In this document: piece after piece, positions 58,825 to 64,000 of the stretch
Layout of the letters: every line of letters starts with the position of its first letter
Position numbering within the stretch: the stretch's first letter is position 1
Assembly: GCA_905221605.1 (NCBI GenBank)
Contig: CAJNDS010000358.1
Location: forward strand, 673,501 to 737,500
Reading direction: 5' to 3'
DNA length: 64,000 nt
Source of the DNA: Symbiodinium natans
Lineage: Eukaryota > Sar > Dinophyceae > Suessiales > Symbiodiniaceae
Notes under the pieces: model-generated
The model's database searches: none
Told to the model about the DNA's origin: nothing
Seen by the model: the letters and a program-made list of their open reading frames with translations, nothing else
Position numbers and translations under genes: made by a program

Positions 58825-59403
58825 TAAAGGGTTGGGGGTTGCTCGTGGGGAGGCCTCCGCTCGGGTTTCAATGACAGCTTTTTTTCAGAGCTCGGCAGTT
58901 CGCCCGAAACCCGAAACCCTAAACCCTCAACCCTCAACCCTAAACCCTAAACCCTAACCCTAAACCCTAAACCCTAAACCCTAAACCCTAAACCCCCCAA
59001 ACAGAGCCTTGATCCCGAAACCGACCCGCCGTCCCCCCCCCCCCCCCCCCCAAGCTGCTCAAAGTTAGAAATCCCCCGCCCCCCCCCCCCCCCCCCATGT
59101 AAGGCTCCAGGGGCATGCTGGCATGCTCACCCTCTTCCTGGACCTTGTAAACCCTAAACCCTAACCCTAAACCCTAAATACCCCTAAACTCCTAAACCCC
59201 TAGACTCCTAAACCCTAAACCCCAAACCCCTTAACCCCTAAACCCTCTAAACCCTCTAAACCCTCCAAACCCTCTAAACCCTCTAAACCATCTGAACCCT
59301 CTAAACCCTCTAAACCCTGACAACCCTGACAAAACCCTGTAAACCCTCTAAACCCTCTGAACCCTCTAAACCCTCTAAACCCCCTAAACCCCCTAAACCC
59401 AAG
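58825..59403. other. Intronic stretch with small exon candidates
   Basis: Candidates: 58889-58910 (LGSSPE), a block after GCTCCAG at 59113 (GHAGMLTLFLDL, donor CTT|GTAAACC). Two C-runs at 59032-59052 and 59077-59096, and CCCTCTAAACC variant repeats at 59236-59400. Confidence 0.45.
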
Positions 59404-61549
59404 GAATGGCATGGTGGATGCGGTGGGGCGCGCCGGGCGCGGCACCGCGCAGATGGTGAGCCAGGCCCTGCACGCCGCGGGCGTGACGGAGGAGAGTTGG
59501 GTTTAGGGTTCAGGGTTTAGGGTTTAGGGTTTAGGGTTTAGGGTTTAGGGTTTAGGGTTTGGGGTTTAGGGTTTAGGGTTTGGGGTTTAGGGCTTAGGGT
59601 CTTGGGGTTGCCCACCTAATTAAACCCAAAGCCCTGAAACCGTAAGCCTTAGGCCCTAAGCCCTGAGGTTGAGGGGTTCAGTTCTTCGGGTTAAGGGCTT
59701 CCGGACATGGGGTTTGAAGGGTTGAGGCCTTCACGCTCAAAAGGCCCTGGCGGCGGCAGTTGTGGTCGTTGAGGGTTTAGGGTTTCAGGGTTCAAGGACA
59801 GCTGAAGCCTAAGCCCCTGAACTACGAAGCCCGATTGTTCTCCCTGCCTAGGTCACTAGGCTGGCTTTTAGATGTTTTTTATGTTTGTTTTTTAAAGTTT
59901 CCCCTTAATTTGGGTTTATAAGGGGCCCTATATACAAATATTCTTCGCAGAGGACTTAGGGTTTTGGGGGTTTAGGGTTTGGGGTTTAGGGTTTCGGGTT
60001 TAGGGTTTAGGGTTTAGGGTTTAGGGTTTAGGGTTTAGGGTTTAGGGTTTAGGGGTAAAGGCCAAACCAGCTACAGGAGGCGCCTGTGGTCAACCAAGCC
60101 GTCGGCCACCGCCTGTCCGAGTGGCTCTACCACCAGGGCAACTCGGTAGCCCAGTGGTACCCTTTCCCCTTTTTTTTTGGTTTAGGGTTTAGGGTTTAGG
60201 GTTTCGGGTTTAGGGTTTAGGGTCTAGGGTTTAGGGTTTAGGGTTTCGGGTTTAGGGTTTAGGGTTTAGGGTTTATTGTTTAGGGTTTAGGGTTCCTTTA
60301 CAAAGTAACCAACCCAAAAAGGGGGTGCCCTTATCGTAATATGGTCACTGGGCTACCAAGGCAAGGGCGTGCAGGCATGGGCCAAGCAGACCACCAACGA
60401 GTGGTTCCAGGGAAAGGTTTGAACACCGCTTTAAACTTTTTTCTTACCCAGAATCCCCATAGAATCCTTATCAAGCCATAAAAAAAGTATGTTACCCTGA
60501 ATCCCCTCTATCACCCTTATAAAGCCACAAAAAAGTTCGTTGTTCTTTTCATACTGTAGGGCTACCCAAAACCTACCCCAGGTTCGGGCAAGCCTCGAGC
60601 CGCTATGACAAGTTGCACAAGCGCTCCTTCACCGTGCAAGAAGCTTGGTATCCCAGTGGTACCCTTTGCTCTTTTTTTTTTTTTTTTTTGGGGGGGGGGG
60701 GGGGGGTTATGGGTTCCCTTATAAAGTAACCAACCCTAAACTTCCAACCCTAAACCCCAAACCCTGGCAACCCCAAAAAGGCAGCCCTTGTTCTAATATG
60801 GTTACTGGGCCACCACAAGGAAGCCAACGAGCTGGTCCACAGCTTGTCATTTCAAAAGCTGCTCGAAGCAACCGGTGCCGATTCCAAGAACCTTGGTAGT
60901 AGCGTGGGCTTAGGGTTCAAGGTTTAGCGTTTAGGGTTTGGGCCTTAGGACCTTTTATCTTTTTGTTGTTTTGTTTGTTTTTTCTTTTGGGGGAGGGGGG
61001 GTGGGGGGGGGAGCATATCCCCTATATAATCCACAGATCAGCCTGTAGTGTGTCTGGATACTGCACAGCTAAGGAACAAGCAGCGCTACGACCGCTACGC
61101 TGTTGTCACGCCATGTAAGACCATGAATGCCGAGACTGAGTCTTGCTAGCCCAGTGGCGCCCTTTTGCTCTTTTCTTACATCTGGGCTCCCCCTAGAAAG
61201 TAACCAACCCCAAAAAAGGTACCCTCATGATGATATGGTCATTTTGCCAAAATATGAAATGGTAATTTTTCCAAAATATGGTCCCTTTGGCCGCTATTAC
61301 TTAGGGTGCCCACAAATGGGACCATCATGTTGAGAACCGTATATTCTAAGATGGTCATTTCTTAAGATAGGTTCCTTTGGGGGTCCTTTTCATAAGCCGG
61401 CGCCTGTTATTTAGGGTCCCCACAAAGGGACCATCACTTCGGGAGCCATGTGGGCTACCAAGGAGTTCGAGCTGAAGTACGCCACGGCGGAGACAGCGCT
61501 GCAGCTGGCCAGGAAAGCCTTTCGAAAGTACGGGGTTGGCGCGACTTGA
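59404..61549 (+). CDS. Nine-exon gene end, mostly introner-split, product unknown
   Basis: Exons 59404-59500 (NGMVDAVGRAGRGTAQMVSQ), 59744-59774 (ALAAAVVVVE), 59797-59851 (QLKPKPLNYEARLFSLP), 60061-60137 (PNQLQEAPVVNQAVGHRLSE), 60361-60416 (KGVQAWAKQTTNEWFQGK), 60582-60639 (FGQASSRYDKLHKRSFTVQ), 60820-60887 (EANELVHSLSFQKLLEATGA), 61074-61137 (NKQRYDRYAVVTPCKTMNAE), 61463-61549 (EFELKYATAETALQLARKAF, ending RKYGVGAT, TGA). Phases agree at 0, 1, 2, 1, then 0, 2, 0. The join 60416/60582 needs a one-base shift (a GG-AG intron, or an error). Four introns are TIR elements with GC or GA donors. Charged, helical, soluble-looking; no domain recognised. The start is upstream. Confidence 0.75.
60138..60360 (+). 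mobile_element. Introner, TTGGTAGCCC family, with telomeric insert
   Basis: GCAA|CTCGGTAGCCCAGTGGTACC and ACTGGGCTACCAAG|GCAA; GCAA is the target duplication. GC-AG splicing restores CAGGGCAAGGGC (QGKG). TTTAGGG units (60180-60293) lie inside the element. Confidence 0.85.
60640..60819 (+). mobile_element. Introner, TTGGTAGCCC family
   Basis: GAAGC|TTGGTATCCCAGTGGTACC and ACTGGGCCACCACAAG|GAAGC; GA-AG splicing restores GTGCAAGAAGCCAAC (VQEAN). A T-run and G-run lie inside. Confidence 0.85.
60888..61073 (+). mobile_element. Introner with GAAC target duplication
   Basis: GAAC|CTTGGTAGTAGCG on the left, CACAGCTAAG|GAAC on the right; GA-AG splicing restores TCCAAGAACAAGCAG (SKNKQ). The interior is G-rich and unlike the other family members. 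Confidence 0.7.
61138..61462 (+). mobile_element. Introner, TTGGTAGCCC family, long copy
   Basis: GAGT|CTTGCTAGCCCAGTGGCGCC and TGTGGGCTACCAAG|GAGT; GA-AG splicing restores ACTGAGTTCGAG (TEFE). The interior carries several TATGGTCCCTTTGG / AAAGGGACCATCA foldbacks, so a second MITE has inserted. Confidence 0.8.
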
Positions 61550-61579
61550 CTGACATCACCCTAAACCGAAAAAAAGAAC

Positions 61580-61878
61580 CCTAAATTTAAGAGCCTCCGG
61601 CTCAAGCCGCCGACCCCGCTGGAGCATAGTTGAGAGGTCTAAACCCGCTCGCATGGTTCGAAGATCATCCCAGCCTGCTCGGCAGAGTTCTGTGAAACGT
61701 TTGGGGGGGGGGTAGGGGGGAGCACCAGGACAAGCTCAAGCGGTGGGTGGGGGTGGGGTGTGGGGGCCGAAAACGCTGATTTTGCTGAGGGCGCCCCTAC
61801 CCCCCTGTGCTGAACCGCCTGTTTACGCTTTGCGGGTGGCGCGGTCCTCCACGAAAAAATTGTGCACCGACCCCCCCT

Positions 61879-61913
<35 letters not shown>

Positions 61914-61990
61914 CGTTTTGGGGGGGGGAGGGAAGGAGGGAGGTTTTCACCTCCTCAAACCCATCCAACATGCCGCCAGGGTCGGCGAAC
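61580..61990. repeat. Dispersed cassette, copy 2
   Basis: Same landmarks as 8905-9220: AGCCTCCGGCTCAAGCCGCC, then GCGGTCCTCCACGAAAAAAT, a long C/G-run, GGAGGTTTTCACCTCC, CCATCCAACATGCC and GGGTCGGCGAACC, entering CCCTAAA units. About 100 bp longer than copy 1. Confidence 0.7.
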
Positions 61991-62039
61991 CCTGAACCCT
62001 AAACCCTAAACCCCTAACCCTAAACCCAAACCCCAAGAG

Positions 62040-62136
62040 AGTCCCCCAGCGGCGCCATTGTTGGTAAGCGGCTTAAATCAGCTCCCCTACACGGATTCGA
62101 AGCCCCAAGCTCAAGTGGGGCCCCTTACAGTGCGCC
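62040..62136 (+). CDS. Exon candidate, product unknown
   Basis: After AATCAG at 62081 the frame LPYTDSKPQAQVGPLTVRP is open up to a CCCCAAA array; no donor is evident. A smaller block (GAIV, donor GTAAGC) precedes it. Confidence 0.35.
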
Positions 62137-62258
62137 CTAAACCCCAAACCCCAAACCCCAAACCCCAAACCCCAAACCCCAAACCCCAAACCCCAAACCC
62201 CAAACCCCAAACCCCAAACCCCAAACCCCAAACCCTAAACCCTAAACCCTAAACCCTA
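62137..62258. repeat. CCCCAAA variant array
   Basis: About 14 copies of CCCCAAA followed by four CCCTAAA. A homogenised one-base variant of the telomere unit; a similar run occurs at 21213-21275. Confidence 0.95.
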
Positions 62259-62492
62259 TACACATATAAATACATTAATTATTTAAATATAAATTTGTAT
62301 ATACACACACACACCCTGTATATACATACATGTATGTTTATTTATGTCTATACATGCAAATGTAAATGAACAACTAAATAAATACATAAATAAATAAATC
62401 AATATGTATATATATAGAAATATTTTATATTATTATGATTAATATTATTATTACCATTATTATTACTATTATTATTATTACTATTATTATCG
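62259..62492. repeat. AT-rich microsatellites
   Basis: TATATA, ACACAC, AAATAAAT and ATTATT tracts in series. No gene. Confidence 0.9.
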
Positions 62493-62527
62493 ACCCTTCA
62501 TGAAAACCCTCGACAAAGCCCTCCCAG

Positions 62528-62605
62528 ATTGGTCACAGCGGCGGGTTCACCGTCGAACTCACGGGCCTCGCCATGCTGAAGATGTCTGGGGTGCAGGAGG
62601 GGGGG
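62528..62605 (+). CDS. Exon, product unknown
   Basis: CTCCCAG acceptor, IGHSGGFTVELTGLAMLKMS then GVQEG, into a G-run and TTTAGGG array, where GT in GGGTTTAGGG serves as donor. 25 open codons. Confidence 0.6.
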
Positions 62606-62611
62606 GGGGGG

Positions 62612-62732
62612 GTTTAGGGTTTAGGGTTTAGGGTTTAGGGTTTAGGGTTTAGGGTTTAGGGTTTAGGGTTTAGGGCTTAGGGTTTAGGGTTTAGGGCTTA
62701 GGGTTTAGGGTTTAGGGTTTAGGGTTTAGGGG
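62612..62732. repeat. TTTAGGG array
   Basis: About 17 units with two CTTAGGG variants, after the exon at 62528-62605. Confidence 0.95.
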
Positions 62733-62765
62733 ATGCAAGTTGCTATAGGTGCATTTAGGAGGGCT

Positions 62766-62843
62766 GTGATGCGGTTTTCATGCAGTCTTGTTTTGTAATT
62801 GTTGTGATGCGGTTTTAATGCAGTCTTGTTTTGTAATTGTTTT
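62766..62843. repeat. Two tandem copies of a 38-bp unit
   Basis: TGTGATGCGGTTTTCATGCA and TGTGATGCGGTTTTAATGCA begin the two copies; each ends GTCTTGTTTTGTAATTGT. Confidence 0.9.
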
Positions 62844-62863
62844 GTATGTTTGTTTCTTCTCAG

Positions 62864-62938
62864 GGTCCCCGGTTGAATTCTCGGCAAACCCCAAAACCTT
62901 AACGCTGCATATCCAGGGGGCGTCCGACTGTCAACATA
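62864..62938 (+). CDS. Exon, product unknown
   Basis: TTTCTTCTCAG is a strong polypyrimidine acceptor; phase 1, SPVEFSANPKTLTLHIQGAS then DCQHT, then CCTTAAACCC. Donor not obvious. Confidence 0.5.
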
Positions 62939-63070
62939 CCTTAAACCCTAAACCCTAAACTCGAAACCCTCTAAGAAGGTCCGAGGGCCCCCCAATGGTG
63001 TCTCATTCTCCGAAGACCCTAAACTAAACCACGGACTTTGATAAGCAGACCCCAAACCCTAAACACCCAG

Positions 63071-63177
63071 AGCGGAAAGAGGCTGCGTGGGTCGAGTCTC
63101 ACGCTCTCGTGCGTGCCTACAGTCTGGGGTCTTCGACGCCAGATTGGCTCACCACGAGCCTGGCACGACACTGATGA
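63071..63177 (+). CDS. Exon, product unknown
   Basis: ACCCAG acceptor, SGKRLRGSSLTLSCVPTVWG then LRRQIGSPRAWHDTD, donor GA|GTTTATGG, phase 2. 35 open codons, basic. Confidence 0.55.
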
Positions 63178-63219
63178 GTTTATGGTTGGGTTTGAGGTTT
63201 AGGGGTGCAGGGGTTTAGG

Positions 63220-63320
63220 GGTTTAGGGGTTTGGGGGTTCAGGGGTTTAGGCGCTTAGGGGTTTAGGGGTTTAGGGGTTGAGGGGTTTAGGGGTTGAGGG
63301 GTTTAGGGGTTTAGGGTTGA
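63220..63320. repeat. GGGGTTTA variant array
   Basis: About 14 copies of an 8-mer GGGGTTTA with GGGGTTGA variants, an insertion variant of the telomere unit. Confidence 0.9.
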
Positions 63321-63611
63321 GGGCTTAGGGTGGGTCTCGGGTGCAGGTGCAGGGTCTAGGACGGAGCTCCATGGTCGGCTAAGGCTCAGGCGTGAGGGCG
63401 AATTTTGAGATCTACGGTCTAAGGTTTTGAAGTCAGGGGCTTAGGGATGTTTGGGGTTAGGGTATGCTCCACGGGAAATCTTAAAGCCTGTACACACCGA
63501 ATACACCCAACCCTAGGCAGTACCGAATCCTTGAGCTTAGGCTTCAGGTGTTGAGGGTTCAGGGTTTAGGGTTTAGGGTTGTGGGGTTTAGGGGAGCCGC
63601 CCGCCCCAAAG

Positions 63612-63729
63612 CTGTACTAAAGCCAAGTACCATGTGGAGGGACCCCTAGAAAGTACCTTTAAGCCTATTGCCCGAAATGACCTTCATGTTGCGTTTACAG
63701 TCCTCTCTTCCTGGGACACATCCTGGAAG
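63612..63729 (+). CDS. Two exons with a 48-bp intron
   Basis: Exon 63612-63652 after AAAG, phase 2: CTKAKYHVEGPLE, donor A|GTACCT, phase 1. Exon 63701-63729 after TTTACAG, phase 1: LSSWDTSWK, donor AAG|GTGAGT. Canonical GT-AG and matched phase; join ..GPLEILSSWD.. The intron is very short. Confidence 0.55.
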
Positions 63730-63744
63730 GTGAGTTAGTAGCTG

Positions 63745-63870
63745 AATGAGTACACTTTACACTTTGTGGGATACTATAATCCCCTATAGAACTGAAAGTG
63801 TACACTTTAGGGGGCTTATGATAATCCCCTATAGAGCTGAAATTGTCCACTTTAGGGGCTTTCTGAACTC
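63745..63870. repeat. Tandem GTACACTTTAGGGG..ATAATCCCCTATAGA units
   Basis: Two units of about 60 bp with AATCCCCTATAGARCTGAAA and TGTNCACTTTAGGGG, plus a partial copy before. Looks like a duplicated MITE. Confidence 0.75.
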
Positions 63871-63955
63871 AGCAGCTAAGGGTGGGTTCATCCAGCAGCC
63901 CGAACATTAGACTGGGCTGGTTTAGGGTTGACGGGGTCCGGCCTGAGATCTTTCA

Positions 63956-64000
63956 GTATTTATATGTATGTATATATATATATATTGATATTGATATTGT
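63956..64000. repeat. TA / TTGATA microsatellite at window end
   Basis: TATATGTATGTATATATATA then TTGATATTGATATTG. No gene. Confidence 0.85.

Noticed and set aside
1-64000. A chromosome end or subtelomere, from the abundance of CCCTAAA/TTTAGGG
   Set aside because: Arrays occur in both orientations throughout, are short, alternate with exons in a fixed order, and never form one terminal tract.
1-64000. CRISPR array, rRNA or tRNA genes
   Set aside because: Repeats are contiguous without unique spacers; no rRNA segment or tRNA cloverleaf was recognised by eye.

Overview
Organism. The window looks like nuclear DNA of a dinoflagellate; the genus is not resolvable. The clues are Arabidopsis-type telomere units (TTTAGGG/CCCTAAA) everywhere, many very short protein-like exons joined by GT-AG but also GC-AG and GA-AG introns, Copia-type retrotransposon pieces with dinoflagellate-like gag, protease and reverse transcriptase wording, an ankyrin protein with a ubiquitin-like N-terminus, and exons that lie almost all on one strand.

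Main pattern. Nearly every protein-like block follows a CCCTAAA run ending in AG (often CAG or AAG) and is followed by a TTTAGGG run whose first GT (G|GTTTAGGG) is a splice donor. Introns therefore start with (TTTAGGG)n and end with (CCCTAAA)n, so their RNA could fold with the two exon ends together. Reading phase carries across many of these introns, which shows that they are spliced introns and not a subtelomere. At three sites the array sits between direct repeats of coding sequence (32, 12 and 8 bp), which looks like recent intron birth. A second kind of intron is a short terminal-inverted-repeat element whose roughly 4-5 bp target duplication supplies a GT, GC or GA donor and whose end (..CAAG) supplies the acceptor.

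Layout. 1-620 is a pyrimidine microsatellite. 1062-2980 is the 3' part of an EF-hand gene. 5059-16951 holds scattered exons, a Copia protease remnant (11875-12810) and decayed ORFs. 17329-26429 holds more exons, an AT-rich foreign-looking island (19260-19915) and a minus-strand terminal exon (23764-23884). 26852-28304 is a 1.45 kb inverted-repeat element. 28771-39204 is exon-rich, with Copia RT and gag fragments. 39829-41087 is an intronless, decaying ankyrin gene. 41426-49169 is exon-rich with several phase-consistent 3' gene ends. 50174-53700 and 54872-61549 carry the best gene models. The last 2.5 kb adds exons and microsatellites.

How the genes relate. Most exons are on the plus strand and successive stop-bearing exons suggest a one-way series of small genes. 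No operon-like functional grouping is visible, and apart from the EF-hand protein, the ankyrin protein and the retrotransposon parts, the products were not recognised. Grouping exons into genes is uncertain, because TAG in GTTTAGGG and TAA in CCTAAACC imitate stop codons at array edges. Exon coordinates were read by eye from splice sites and open frames.
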